Part shown: piece after piece, positions 1 to 8,683 of the stretch
How positions within the stretch are numbered: the stretch's first letter is position 1
How the letters are laid out: each line of letters begins with the position of its first letter
NCBI GenBank assembly: GCA_965279565.1
Contig: OZ257249.1
Location: 372,001-436,000 of the forward strand
Reading direction: 5' to 3'
DNA from: Tagaea sp965279565
GTDB taxonomy: Bacteria > Pseudomonadota > Alphaproteobacteria > CACIAM-22H2
DNA length: 64,000 bases
Program-made: the position numbers and the translations under genes
Notes under the pieces: model-generated
What the model saw: the letters and a program-made list of their open reading frames with translations, nothing else
Databases searched by the model: none
Told to the model about the DNA's origin: nothing

Positions 1-749
1 GCGAGGCCCACGCATTGCTGTCGTTCGTCGGCGCGGTGTTCTCGGCCTGGGGCCGCGCGTGGCGCCGGCCGGGCCGGATCCGGCTGACCAGCACGGTCTT
101 CCACATCGAGCGCATCGGCATCGACGCGCTGCCGATCATGGGTCTGCTCGCCTACCTGATCGGCGTCGTGCTTGCCTTCCAGGGGGCCGACCAGCTGCGC
201 CAGTACGGTGCCGAGGTCTTCACGATCAACCTGCTCGGCGTGTCGATCCTGCGCGAGATCGGCGTGCTGATCACCGCGATCATGGTCGCGGGCCGCACCG
301 GCAGCGCCTTCGCGGCCGAGATCGGCACGATGAAGGTCAACCAGGAAGTCGACGCGATGCGCACGATCGGCCTCGACCCGATGGAAACGCTCGTGATGCC
401 GCGCCTGTTCGCGCTGGCGATAGCACTGCCGCTGCTGGTCTTCTTCGCCAACGCGATGGCGCTGGCCGGCGGGGCCACGATGGTCATCGTCGGGCTCGAC
501 CTGTCGCTGCCGCAGTTCTTCGAGCAGCTCGCCTCGGCGGTGACCTTCTCGACCTTCCTGATCGGCCTGATCAAGGCGCCCGTCTTCGCCGTGCTGATCG
601 GCATGGTCGCCTGCTACGAGGGACTGAAGGTCTCCGGCTCGGCCGAGAGCGTGGGAATCCACACGACGCGCTCGGTCGTGAAGTCGATCTTCCTCGTGAT
701 CGTCTTCGACGCGGGCTTCTCCATCTTCTTTTCGCGGATCGGCCTGTGA
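1..749 (+). CDS. mlaE: MlaE family ABC transporter permease (5' end outside window)
   Basis: Inner-membrane permease of a Mla-type transporter that moves phospholipids or other hydrophobic compounds across the envelope. The frame is open from the first bases, so the true start probably lies upstream; the first in-window candidate is TTG at 15. Visible features are the typical MlaE run of hydrophobic helices, starting near the segment LPIMGLLAYLIGVVLAF, and the conserved cytoplasmic loop AAEIGTMKVNQEVDAMR that couples to the ATPase. The stop TGA overlaps the GTG start of mlaF, so the two are translationally coupled. Family assignment is firm; the transported substrate is inferred from the family. 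Confidence 0.9.
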   Translation, partial: EAHALLSFVGAVFSAWGRAWRRPGRIRLTSTVFHIERIGIDALPIMGLLAYLIGVVLAFQGADQLRQYGAEVFTINLLGVSILREIGVLITAIMVAGRTGSAFAAEIGTMKVNQEVDAMRTIGLDPMETLVMPRLFALAIALPLLVFFANAMALAGGATMVIVGLDLSLPQFFEQLASAVTFSTFLIGLIKAPVFAVLIGMVACYEGLKVSGSAESVGIHTTRSVVKSIFLVIVFDAGFSIFFSRIGL

Positions 750-1537
750 GCGCGCCCGTCATCCGCGTGCGCGGCCTCGTCACGCGCTTCGGCGCCCAGA
801 CGATCCATGACGGCGTCGATCTCGAGGTCCGCCGCGGCGAGATCCTCGCGATCGTCGGCGGATCGGGCACGGGCAAGTCCGTCCTGCTGCGCACGATCCT
901 CGGCCTCAAGCGGCCCGACGGCGGCACGGTCGAGGTGCTGGGCAAGAACCTGTCGAACCTCGACGACGAGTCGCGCCGGCCCGTGCTCAAGCGCATGGGC
1001 GTTCTGTTCCAGGACGGCGCCCTGTTCAGTGCGCGCACCGTGGCGCAGAACATCCGCCTGCCCTTCGCCGAGCACACCGATCTCGACCACCGGCTGGTCA
1101 CGCAGCTCATCCGCGTCAAGCTCGCGATGGTCGGCCTGCCGCAGGATGCCGGTGCCAAGATCCCGGCCGAGCTTTCCGGCGGCATGCGCAAGCGCGCCGG
1201 CCTCGCGCGCGCCATCGCGCTCGACCCCGACGTGCTTTTCCTCGACGAGCCGACCGCCGGCCTCGATCCGATCGGGGCGGCCAAGTTCGACGAGCTGATC
1301 CGCGACCTCCAGCGCGCGCTGTCGCTGAGCGTGGTGATGATCACGCACGACGTCGACACGCTTTGCGCGATCGCCGACCGGATCGCCGTGCTGCTGGACA
1401 AGAAGATCGTCGTCGGGACGCTGGACGAAATCCGCGCCTACCCCCATCCTTGGGTCCGCGAATACTTTTCCGGCCCGCGCGGAAGAGCCGCCCAGACCGG
1501 CCGCTACGAGCCGCCCGCCGACAGGAAGGACGCCTAG
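746..1537 (+). CDS. mlaF: Mla-type ABC transporter ATP-binding protein
   Basis: Cytoplasmic ATPase that powers the MlaE/MlaD transporter; 263 residues, the usual length. The GTG at 746 was chosen because it overlaps the mlaE stop and places the protein start just before the first beta strand (VIRVRGLVTRFG). Walker A GGSGTGKS is at about residues 38-45, the signature LSGGM near 143, and the Walker B region VLFLDEPTAGLDP near 162, followed by the switch histidine in ITHD. Much of the open frame upstream of 746 is only the mlaE gene read out of frame. It lies in the operon mlaE-mlaF-mlaD-lipoprotein. Confidence 0.92.
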   Translation: MSAPVIRVRGLVTRFGAQTIHDGVDLEVRRGEILAIVGGSGTGKSVLLRTILGLKRPDGGTVEVLGKNLSNLDDESRRPVLKRMGVLFQDGALFSARTVAQNIRLPFAEHTDLDHRLVTQLIRVKLAMVGLPQDAGAKIPAELSGGMRKRAGLARAIALDPDVLFLDEPTAGLDPIGAAKFDELIRDLQRALSLSVVMITHDVDTLCAIADRIAVLLDKKIVVGTLDEIRAYPHPWVREYFSGPRGRAAQTGRYEPPADRKDA

Positions 1538-1539
1538 AG

Positions 1540-2523
1540 TTGGAAACGCGCGCCAATCACTTTCTCGTCGGATGCTTCGTGCTGGCCCTGCTCGCCGGCG
1601 TGTTCGCGGCCGGCACCTGGTTCGCCCGGGCGAATCTCGGCGAGGAGAGCACCTACTACTACACCTACTTCCGTGGTGCTGTGACCGGGCTGTCGACCGG
1701 ATCGACCGTGCGCTATCGCGGCGTGCCCGTCGGCACCGTGTCCGACATCGCGATCGACGACCAGAACGTGGAGCTGATCCAGGTCACGCTGGCGCTGCGC
1801 CCCGACACGCCGGTCAGGACCGACACGGTCGCCGGCCTGCAGCCGCAGGGCATCACGGGACTGTCCTTCATCCAGCTCACCGGCGGCACGCAGGGTGCCG
1901 AACCGCTGCGCCCGCGGCCGGGGCGCCGGCGCGCGGTCATCCCGTCCATCCCCTCGCCGCTCGACAAGATCATGAGCGACGCGCCCCTCGTCGTGGCGCG
2001 TGTGGCCGAACTCGCCGAGCGCATCACGGCACTTCTCAACGACGAGAATATCCAGAATCTCGACCGGCTCATCGACAACTCGGCCGATGCGGCAGCAAGC
2101 CTCGCACGCGCGATGCTCAGCATCGAAGGTCTCGTCAAGAACATCGACGCCACGCTCCGGAACGTCGACCACACGCTCGCCGGCTTCGACGGCGTGGCCG
2201 CTGACGCGCGCACGCTCGTGACCGAAGCGAACCGCCTGGCGCGTACGGCCGGAACGCTGACGCCGCAGGCGACCGCGATGATCGAGGAAGTCCGGCGGAC
2301 CGCCGGCGGCTTCGGGCGCGTCGCGGACGAGCTGGAGAAGATCGCCTCGGCCACGCGGCCCGGCATCCAGGATTTCGGGCAGGCGGGCCTCTACGAGCTG
2401 CAGCAGTTCATGCTGGAAGGCCGCACGCTGATCACGACGCTGAACCGGGTCGTGACGAACTTCGAGCGCGATCCGGCGCGCTTCCTGTTCGGCGACCAGC
2501 AGAAGGGGCTCGAAGCGAAATGA
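1540..2523 (+). CDS. mlaD: MCE domain protein, MlaD family
   Basis: Periplasmic lipid-binding subunit anchored in the inner membrane; MCE proteins form a hexameric ring that carries lipid between the membranes. The TTG at 1540, two bases after the mlaF stop, gives 327 residues beginning LETRANHFLVGCFVLALL, the standard family start with one transmembrane helix at about residues 8-28. The MCE domain follows (about 37-115; GLSTGSTVRYRGVPVGTV). The remainder is a long, probably helical, region. A TTG start without a strong ribosome site suggests coupling to mlaF. The last bases overlap the ATG of the lipoprotein gene. Confidence 0.9.
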   Translation: METRANHFLVGCFVLALLAGVFAAGTWFARANLGEESTYYYTYFRGAVTGLSTGSTVRYRGVPVGTVSDIAIDDQNVELIQVTLALRPDTPVRTDTVAGLQPQGITGLSFIQLTGGTQGAEPLRPRPGRRRAVIPSIPSPLDKIMSDAPLVVARVAELAERITALLNDENIQNLDRLIDNSADAAASLARAMLSIEGLVKNIDATLRNVDHTLAGFDGVAADARTLVTEANRLARTAGTLTPQATAMIEEVRRTAGGFGRVADELEKIASATRPGIQDFGQAGLYELQQFMLEGRTLITTLNRVVTNFERDPARFLFGDQQKGLEAK

Positions 2524-3152
2524 CGCGAACGGCAGGCCACTACGCGCGACGCGGCTTCCTCGGACTCGGAGCGGGGGCGCTCGCCGCCTGCTCGCTGCCG
2601 GGTACCGGCGAGCCGCCGCGGCTCTTCACGCTGACCCCGAAATCGACGTTCGCCCCCGACCTGCCGCGCGCCGACTGGCAGCTCGCGATCGAAGCGCCCG
2701 TCGCACCGGGCGGCATCGATACGACGCGCATTGCCGTGCAGCGCTCGCCTTTGACGCTCGACTATTTCGCCCGCGCGGCCTGGACCGACACCGCCCCGCG
2801 CATGGTCCAGACGCTGCTGCTCGAAAGCTTCGAGAACACCGGCAAGCTCGTGGCCGTCGGGCGCGAATCCTCGAGCCTGCGGCCCGACTTCCTGCTGAAG
2901 GTCGATCTGCGCGAGTTCCAGGCCGAGTTCCGCGGCGGTCCCACGCCGGTCGCGCGCGTGCGGATGTCGGTGCGGCTCGTGCGCCTGCCGGAGCGCACCG
3001 TCGTGGCGAGCTTCGCGCACGAGGCCATCGAACCCGCGGCGAGCGCGGAAATCGACAAGGTGGTCGCCGCCTTCGACGACGCGCTCGGATCGGTCCTGCG
3101 CCGCGTCGCGGAATGGACCCTGCGCACCGGTGTCGCGCGCCCGCGCGGCTGA
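2520..3152 (+). CDS. ABC-type transport auxiliary lipoprotein (PqiC/DUF330-like)
   Basis: Predicted outer-membrane or periplasmic lipoprotein of 210 residues, in the ABC_trans_aux family that partners MCE transporters. The N-terminus ARRGFLGLGAGALAAC carries a lipobox (LAAC, Cys24) and also a twin-arginine pair, so export could be by Tat. A PqiC-like body follows (YFARAAWTDTAPRMVQTLLLESF). Its ATG overlaps the mlaD stop (ATGA), making it the fourth gene of the Mla operon. By analogy with PqiC it may dock the MCE tunnel to the outer membrane; this role is inferred. Confidence 0.85.
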   Translation: MTRTAGHYARRGFLGLGAGALAACSLPGTGEPPRLFTLTPKSTFAPDLPRADWQLAIEAPVAPGGIDTTRIAVQRSPLTLDYFARAAWTDTAPRMVQTLLLESFENTGKLVAVGRESSSLRPDFLLKVDLREFQAEFRGGPTPVARVRMSVRLVRLPERTVVASFAHEAIEPAASAEIDKVVAAFDDALGSVLRRVAEWTLRTGVARPRG

Positions 3153-3158
3153 GTACCT

Positions 3159-3536
3159 TCAGGCGCGCATCCGGTTCTCGATCGCGTCGCCGTCCTTGGG
3201 CCATTTCGCCCAGTCCGCCGGACCCAATCCGAACTTGTTGACGTGGCCGCGCGCGGCACCGGCCGCGACCAGCGTATCGACGACACCCGCGTGGCCGCGC
3301 GCGCACGCGTACATCAGCGCCGTGTTGCCGAAGGAATCGCGCGTATCGACCGCGGCGCCGCGGGCGAGCAGCAGGTCGACCGCCTCCTTGTGGCCGCGTG
3401 CGGCGGCGCGCATCAGCGCCGTAAGACCGCCCGCACCCGGCGCTTCAGCGCCGCCGCCGGCCGGATCGTCGAGCACGCGCCGGATCGCGGCAAGGTCGCC
3501 GGCTTCGGCTGCGCGGATGAGCGGGTTTCGTTCCAT
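3159..3536 (-). CDS. Small ankyrin-repeat protein
   Basis: A 125-residue protein made almost entirely of ankyrin repeats (NPLIRAAEAGDLAAIRRVL; GLTALMRAAARGHKEAVDLL; GNTALMYACARGHAGVVDTL), expected to be a cytoplasmic protein-binding scaffold. An upstream in-frame ATG at 3566 would add ten residues, but the repeat begins right after the ATG at 3536, which is preferred. No signal peptide is visible. It is convergent with the Mla operon, only six bases from its end, and divergent from bolA. The partner is unknown. Confidence 0.8.
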   Translation of the reverse strand: MERNPLIRAAEAGDLAAIRRVLDDPAGGGAEAPGAGGLTALMRAAARGHKEAVDLLLARGAAVDTRDSFGNTALMYACARGHAGVVDTLVAAGAARGHVNKFGLGPADWAKWPKDGDAIENRMRA

Positions 3537-3638
3537 GCGCGCTAGGGAGCCCCACCCGGCCCGCATCCGTCAAGTGCGGCTTGCATGCGCCCTGTCCATC
3601 GGCGAACGTGCCGCTCCCGAACTACAACGGAGCCGGAC

Positions 3639-3914
3639 ATGCCGAACGTCGCCGAGCGCATGCGCGCCAAGATCGAAGCCGCTTTCGCCCCAATCGACCT
3701 GAAGATCGTCGACGATTCCGCCAAGCATGCCGGACACGCCGGCGCGCGCGCGGGCGGGGAATCGCATTTCACGGTCTCGATCGTCTCGGCCGCCTTCGCC
3801 GGAAAGGGTCGTGTCGACCGCCAGCGCCTCGTCCACGCGGCACTCGCCGAGGAACTTGCAGGGCCGGTACACGCCCTCGCCCTCGTCCTGCGCGCCCCGG
3901 GCGAAGGAAGCTGA
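3639..3914 (+). CDS. BolA family protein
   Basis: A 91-residue BolA-fold protein; BolA proteins work with monothiol glutaredoxins in iron-sulfur and iron homeostasis, and some act in transcriptional stress responses. The ATG at 3639 was chosen because it has a CGGAG ribosome site and gives the usual start (MPNVAERMRAKIEAAF). The conserved stretch ESHFTVSIVSAAFAGK and the helix RQRLVHAALAEEL match the family. The longer frame from 3585 has no support. In many alphaproteobacteria bolA lies beside the dnaJ-like/cobS genes; here those are 23 kb away. Confidence 0.88.
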   Translation: MPNVAERMRAKIEAAFAPIDLKIVDDSAKHAGHAGARAGGESHFTVSIVSAAFAGKGRVDRQRLVHAALAEELAGPVHALALVLRAPGEGS

Positions 3915-4010
3915 CCGGAGGCCGGATCGCGGGAATTCCGCTGGCGGGCGATGCCACCTTAATGATATATTTGTTTCCAGTTGTTAAACCTGAATGAACA
4001 GGGTGCGGCA

Positions 4011-4265
4011 ATGGAGCCCAAGCATCCCCGCAATATCCGGATCGACGGTGCCCGCACCAGCATGCGTCTGGAAGGTACCTTCTGGGCGGCGCTGTCCGAG
4101 ATCGCCCTGCGCACCGGAGTCAGCGTGCCCGTCCTGTGCGAACGGATCCTCGACGGCGCGCATCGCGGCAACAAGACCTCGGCCGTGCGCGTCTTCGTGC
4201 TGAACTGGTTCCGTCTCGCGCGCGCCAACGGCGTGCCGCGGCGCAGGCGTTCCCGGCGGACCTAG
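4011..4265 (+). CDS. Ribbon-helix-helix domain protein (RHH_4 type)
   Basis: An 84-residue small DNA-binding-type protein of the RHH_4 family common in alphaproteobacteria. The core is RIDGARTSMRLEGTFWAALSEIA, followed by a second helix and an arginine-rich tail (RRRRSRRT). The ATG at 4011 is preferred, with AGGG upstream; a TTG at 3981 in frame would add ten residues. The gap before it (3915-4010) is AT-rich around 3958-3990 and probably contains its promoter. The end is convergent with, and overlaps by four bases, the DUF2889 gene. The target is unknown. Confidence 0.8.
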   Translation: MEPKHPRNIRIDGARTSMRLEGTFWAALSEIALRTGVSVPVLCERILDGAHRGNKTSAVRVFVLNWFRLARANGVPRRRRSRRT

Positions 4266-4813
4266 ACCCGCCCGGTATAGTGTTTGGGCCAGTGCTGGCG
4301 CACGACGGGCCCGTCGCTGGCCAGCGCATGGCACGTATCCAGATGGCCGGGCTTGCGGTCCGGGTCGCGCTTCGCCGCCGCGCGGATCGGGAAGATCGTC
4401 TGGATCGCGGCGGTCGCCATGGCGCCCAGCGCCAGTTCCACCAGATGCGTGCAGCCCTGCACGCCGCCGAGCCGCTCCTTGACCTGGCCGTACCAGCCCT
4501 TGCCGATGCGCATGCCGACGAGCTTGCGGAACTCCGGCACGATCACCGGGCAGATCTCGAAGGGGCTGTGGTCGGTCGCGGCGGCCACGTCGTGGACGAG
4601 CAGCTCGTCGTCCAGCGTCAGGCGCAGCCACATGTCGTGGATCGGCGTTCCCGGCTCGATGGTACCGCGCCACGCGTTGTCGAACGGATAGGCCTTCGTG
4701 TCGACAAGATGGCCTTCGATGTCCCACAGACCGTCGTCGCGGCGATAGCCGCTGCACTCGATGCGGCGGGTATGGATCGGCGTGCGCGGGGATTTGGGTT
4801 CGGGCAGCGGCAT
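4262..4813 (-). CDS. DUF2889 domain protein
   Basis: A 183-residue protein matching the DUF2889 family of unknown function, found mostly in proteobacteria, some near aromatic or fatty-acid catabolism genes. It begins MPLPEPKSPRTPIHTRRIEC and shows the family pattern of an N-terminal beta-rich half (GLWDIEGHLVDTKAYPF) and a C-terminal half with CTHLVELALGAMATAAIQT, which resembles a cysteine/histidine site. No signal peptide or membrane helix is visible. No operon partner is adjacent in the same direction within 60 bases. Confidence 0.8.
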   Translation of the reverse strand: MPLPEPKSPRTPIHTRRIECSGYRRDDGLWDIEGHLVDTKAYPFDNAWRGTIEPGTPIHDMWLRLTLDDELLVHDVAAATDHSPFEICPVIVPEFRKLVGMRIGKGWYGQVKERLGGVQGCTHLVELALGAMATAAIQTIFPIRAAAKRDPDRKPGHLDTCHALASDGPVVRQHWPKHYTGRV

Positions 4814-4880
4814 GGATGGCGGTCTCCGGACTTGATTGCCGTCCGATGATCGCCCGGCCGCGCGCCGAACGCAAAATCCT

Positions 4881-5333
4881 TCAGGTCAGGCCGTAGCCCG
4901 CCGAACCCGAGATGAACGCGTCGCGCTCCTTGAGGCCTTCCTCGAGCTCGCCCAGCGCCGTCGCGTAAAGGTCGCGCACCGAGACCATCCCGACCAGCCG
5001 GCCGCCATCCATCACGGGCAGATGCCGGTAGCCGCGCTTGCGCATCATGTCGAGTGCCGCGAAGGCGGTCTCGTCGGGGCCGATCGTGTCGGGATCGCGC
5101 GTCATCACCTCGGCGAGCCGCACCGTGTCGGGATCGCGCTTAAGCGCCACGACCTTCGAGAGCAGGTCGCGCTCCGTGAAGATACCGACCAGACGGGGAC
5201 CGTCGATCACCATGACGGCGCCGATCCGCCGCTGGGTCATCGCCTGTGCTGCGTCGCGGACGGTCATGTTCGCACTGGCCGTGGCGAGGCTCTGGGTACC
5301 TGAAATAACGTCGGGCACGATCTTGCGGATCAT
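4881..5333 (-). CDS. Protein with two CBS domains
   Basis: A 150-residue stand-alone CBS-pair protein, likely a nucleotide-binding energy or redox sensor. The first CBS domain is about residues 8-60 (ATASANMTVRDAAQAM; GIFTERDLLSKV) and the second about 70-130 (EVMTRDPDTIGPDETAF; GMVSVRDLY). The ribosome site GGGAG lies directly against an upstream ATG (5337-5339) but six bases before the ATG at 5331-5333, so 5333 is the better start. It is followed at a distance by no co-directional partner; regulation is not visible. Confidence 0.85.
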   Translation of the reverse strand: MIRKIVPDVISGTQSLATASANMTVRDAAQAMTQRRIGAVMVIDGPRLVGIFTERDLLSKVVALKRDPDTVRLAEVMTRDPDTIGPDETAFAALDMMRKRGYRHLPVMDGGRLVGMVSVRDLYATALGELEEGLKERDAFISGSAGYGLT

Positions 5334-5435
5334 TGGCATCTCCCTTCGTCGGACCGGCGCCGTACCGAGGGACGGTCTGCGCCGTCGTTGAGACGAATGA
5401 TAGCGCCCGGAGAGGCCGGATTGGCAAGCCCTGCG

Positions 5436-6806
5436 TCAGGCCGCCGAAGCCGACGCCGACGGTTGTGCTTCGGCAACAGCCGCCTTCTTTTGCGCCGCCG
5501 CATCCGGGATGACGCTGATCCGCAACGTCGCGACCTGATTCCTCTTGCGGCGCAATATCTCGAAACGCAGGCCGTGGAACAGGAAGACCTGCCCCACTTC
5601 GGGGATGCGGCGCGACTCGTAGAGGACGAGTCCCGCGATCGTCGCGGCGTCGGCGTCGGGCAGGCGCCAGTCGAACTGGCGGTTGAGATCGCGGATCGTC
5701 ACGCTGCCGTCGACGACGAAGCTGCCGTCCGTCTGCGGCCGCACGCCGGGCACGCGGAACTCGTGCTTCTCGTCGATGTCGCCGACGATCTCCTCGAGGA
5801 TGTCCTCGAGCGTGACCACGCCCATCAGGCCGCCATACTCGTCGACGACGAGCGCGAAATGCTCGCGCCGGCGGCGGAACGCCTCGAGCTGGTCGAGCAG
5901 GCTCGACGAATCCGGGATGAACCACGGGCGCGTCGCGATCTGCGCGATGTCGATGCTGGACGGATCGCCACCGTTGGCGCGCAACGCCGACAGCAGCGCC
6001 TTGGCATGGAGCACGCCCACGACGTTGTCGGGCGTGCCGCGCCACAGCGGGATGCGCGTGTGCGGGCTCGACAGCGCCTGTTCGAGGATCGCCTCGGGCT
6101 TCTGGTCGGCGTCGATCGCCACGACGAGGCGGCGATGCACCATGATGTCGGACACGCTGACGTCGGCGAGATCGAGCACCGAGCGCAGCATCTGGCGCTC
6201 CTTGCGCACCGTGGCGTCGCGGTGCGTCGCCCCGTGCAGCTCGATGGCGCCGCGCAGCTCCTCGGTCGCGGCCTCGGCCTCCTCGTCGGGTGCTCGCACG
6301 CGCACGCCCAGCAGCCACAGCATGCCGCGCGCGGCCCCGCCCGTCGCGTTGGCGAGCGGGGAGAGGACAGCGACCATGCCGCGCGCGAAGGGTGCCAGGA
6401 TCAGCGCCACGCGGTCGGCATGCGCGAAGGCCCAGAGCTTGGGCATCACCTCGCCGAACACGACGACGAGCACCGTCATGATGATCGTGGCGTAGAGGAC
6501 GCCGGCGTCGCCGAAGAGTGCGATGAGCGCGCTGGTCGTCAGCGCCGAGCCGAGGATGTTGACGAGGTTGTTGCCGAGCAGCACCGCGCTGATGAACTTG
6601 TCGCGCTGGTCGCGCAGCTTCGCGACCAGGCCCGCGCGCTTCGAGCCGCGCCGCTCCATCTCGGCCAGGCGCGGGCGCGAGGCCGACGTGATCGACGTCT
6701 CGACCGCCGACAGCAGGGCCGCGATCACGAGCAGCGTCACGACCGCGAGGATCGTGACCCAGCCCGGAAGATCCGGGAATTCGAAGCTGAAGCCGTCGAA
6801 ATTCAT
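5436..6806 (-). CDS. HlyC/CorC family transporter (CNNM-CBS-CorC)
   Basis: A 456-residue membrane protein of the CorC/CNNM magnesium and cobalt transport family. Order: N-terminal DUF21/CNNM membrane domain with about four helices (WVTILAVVTLLVIAALL and others), a CBS pair (SVSDIMVHRRLVVAID; VVGVLHAKALL), and a C-terminal CorC_HlyC domain (VVDEYGGLMGVVTLEDILEE). The ATG at 6806 overlaps the aroB stop (ATGA), so it is coupled to aroK-aroB, a gene order common in alphaproteobacteria. The longer open frame upstream is aroB out of frame. Confidence 0.9.
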   Translation of the reverse strand: MNFDGFSFEFPDLPGWVTILAVVTLLVIAALLSAVETSITSASRPRLAEMERRGSKRAGLVAKLRDQRDKFISAVLLGNNLVNILGSALTTSALIALFGDAGVLYATIIMTVLVVVFGEVMPKLWAFAHADRVALILAPFARGMVAVLSPLANATGGAARGMLWLLGVRVRAPDEEAEAATEELRGAIELHGATHRDATVRKERQMLRSVLDLADVSVSDIMVHRRLVVAIDADQKPEAILEQALSSPHTRIPLWRGTPDNVVGVLHAKALLSALRANGGDPSSIDIAQIATRPWFIPDSSSLLDQLEAFRRRREHFALVVDEYGGLMGVVTLEDILEEIVGDIDEKHEFRVPGVRPQTDGSFVVDGSVTIRDLNRQFDWRLPDADAATIAGLVLYESRRIPEVGQVFLFHGLRFEILRRKRNQVATLRISVIPDAAAQKKAAVAEAQPSASASAA

Positions 6807-7918
6807 GCCGCTTGCGCCTCTTCGGCCAGCATCTCGCGCACGCGCGCGATGTCGATGTCGGTCGCGACGAACGACTTGCCGATGCCGCGCGCGAGGATGA
6901 ACGTCACCTTGCCGTCGCGCACCTTCTTGTCGTGGCCCATGTGGGCGACGAGATCTTCCGCACGCCAGCTGCGCTGGCGCGACAGGCCGGCCGGCAGGCT
7001 GATCGCGTCGAAATGCCGGCGCAGGCGCATCGCGTCGCCCGACGGGCAGAGGCCGAGGCGCACCGAAAGGTCGAACGCCATCCGCATGCCGATCGCGACG
7101 GCCTCGCCATGCAGCAGTTCGGCGCCGAAGCCGGTCTCGGCCTCCAGCGCATGGCCGAACGTGTGGCCGAGATTGAGCAGTGCCCGCACGCCGGTCTCGC
7201 GCTCGTCGGCGGCGACGATGCGCGCCTTGGCGCGGCAGGACACGGCGACCGCATGCGCGCGCAGGGCCGCATCGCCCGCCAGCATCGCGGCGGCGTTGGC
7301 CTCGCACCAGTCGAAGAAGCCGGGCTCGTCGATGAGGCCGTATTTGACGACTTCCGCGTAGCCCGCGAGCAGCTCGCGCTGCGGCAGCGTGTCGAGCGTG
7401 CCGAGATCGCACAGCACGAGGCGCGGCTGGTGGAACGCGCCGATCAGGTTCTTGCCGTGGCGCGTGTTCACGCCCGTCTTGCCGCCGACCGAGCTGTCGA
7501 CCTGTGCCAGCAGCGTCGTCGGGCACTGGACGAAATCCACGCCGCGCAGCAGCAGCGAGGCCGCCACGCCGGTCATGTCGCCGACCACGCCGCCGCCCAA
7601 GGCCAGCAGCATGTCGCCGCGCTCGGGCCGGCGTTCGAGGATGCGGTCGAGCAGCACGCCCAGATGCGCGAAGTCCTTCGAGGATTCGCCGGGTGCCTGC
7701 AGGAACGTCTCGCTGGCGAGGCCCGCCTTCGCGAGGCCGGCTTCCAGACGCGGCAGGTGGGCGGCGGCCACGCTCGTATCGCTGACCACGAAGATGCGCC
7801 GCACCTTGCGCACGGCCTTGATCGCCTCGCCCGCGCGCTCCAGCAGGTCCGTGCCGATCAGGATGTCGTAGCCGCGCTCGCCCAGTTCGACGCGCAAGCG
7901 TTCGTCGTTCGCGCTCAT
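6803..7918 (-). CDS. aroB: 3-dehydroquinate synthase
   Basis: Second enzyme of the shikimate pathway: converts DAHP to 3-dehydroquinate using NAD+ and a divalent metal; cytoplasmic. It is 371 residues, the normal length. Seen: the NAD-binding glycines (LALGGGVVGDMTGVAAS), the TTLLAQVDSSVGGKTGVN segment, the metal-ligand motif GHTFGHALE, and the second ligand region LLHGEAVAIGMRM. The start ATG at 7918 overlaps the aroK stop by four bases. Operon: aroK-aroB-CorC-like. Confidence 0.96.
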   Translation of the reverse strand: MSANDERLRVELGERGYDILIGTDLLERAGEAIKAVRKVRRIFVVSDTSVAAAHLPRLEAGLAKAGLASETFLQAPGESSKDFAHLGVLLDRILERRPERGDMLLALGGGVVGDMTGVAASLLLRGVDFVQCPTTLLAQVDSSVGGKTGVNTRHGKNLIGAFHQPRLVLCDLGTLDTLPQRELLAGYAEVVKYGLIDEPGFFDWCEANAAAMLAGDAALRAHAVAVSCRAKARIVAADERETGVRALLNLGHTFGHALEAETGFGAELLHGEAVAIGMRMAFDLSVRLGLCPSGDAMRLRRHFDAISLPAGLSRQRSWRAEDLVAHMGHDKKVRDGKVTFILARGIGKSFVATDIDIARVREMLAEEAQAA

Positions 7919-8508
7919 TGCGTACCCGCCGTTTCGAAATGCCGGTTCAGCGCGTCGACGACGCGCGAGGTGGTCTCGTCCGGCGGCGCTTCGAGCGACT
8001 GCACGTGGATGTCGGCTTCCGCGTAGAGCGGGTAGCGGACTTCCATCAGGCCCGCGAGCACGTCGCGCGGATCGCCGCGATTGAGCAGCGGCCGGTTCGT
8101 CCGCCGCGCCGTGCGCCGCACCAGCGTGTCGAGATCGGCCTTGAGCCAGATCGACAGGCCCGCCGCCTTGACGGCCGCGCGCGTCTCGGGATCGACGAAC
8201 GCGCCGCCGCCGGTCGCCAGCACGCAGCGCGGGCCTGCCAGCAGGCGCGCGATCACGCGCCGCTCGCCGTCGCGGAAGGCGGGTTCGCCGTAGCGCGCGA
8301 AGATCTCGGGGATGGCGCAGCCGGCGGCCTGCTCGATCTCCTTGTCGGTGTCGACGAAGGGCAGGTCGAGGCGTGCCGCAAGCCGCTTGCCGATCGCGGT
8401 CTTGCCCGCCCCCATCAGCCCGACCATGACGATCGAACGGTCGACCGGCGGCAGACCGGAGCGCACCGCCGGGGCTGCCGGCAGTTCGTTTTGGGTCGCG
8501 TCGATCAT
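7915..8508 (-). CDS. aroK: Shikimate kinase
   Basis: Phosphorylates shikimate at the 3-hydroxyl in the chorismate pathway; cytoplasmic P-loop kinase of 197 residues. The P-loop GLMGAGKT is at residues 30-37, shikimate-binding motifs include DTDKEIE and GGGAF, and the LID/adenine region is RPLL..D. An N-terminal extension of about 25 residues precedes the P-loop strand, as often in alphaproteobacteria. First gene of the aroK-aroB-CorC unit; the promoter should lie in 8509-8683, shared with the divergent 46-residue gene. Confidence 0.95.
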   Translation of the reverse strand: MIDATQNELPAAPAVRSGLPPVDRSIVMVGLMGAGKTAIGKRLAARLDLPFVDTDKEIEQAAGCAIPEIFARYGEPAFRDGERRVIARLLAGPRCVLATGGGAFVDPETRAAVKAAGLSIWLKADLDTLVRRTARRTNRPLLNRGDPRDVLAGLMEVRYPLYAEADIHVQSLEAPPDETTSRVVDALNRHFETAGTQ

Positions 8509-8683
8509 GGCGGCTAGACCGGGGGCGCGAGCAGCCGTGCCGGTGTTTCAAACCGGGTCTGGGCTTCGCCTTTCCTCTTGCACGGGCGCGTCATAAACCC
8601 GAGTGTAGCAAAGCACGGCCCGACTCGCACGGCTCGCCGCTCGAATCCCGTGTTACGATTATAAAACAAGGACTTGTACCGAC

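Noticed and set aside
59..745. Open frame upstream of the mlaF start that would give a 492-residue protein
   Set aside because: It is mlaE read in another frame, arginine/alanine-rich without family resemblance; mlaF starts at 746 with a GTGA overlap.
5388..7361. A 657-residue rightward open frame opposite aroB and the CorC-like gene
   Set aside because: Antisense of two well-supported genes; no recognisable domain.
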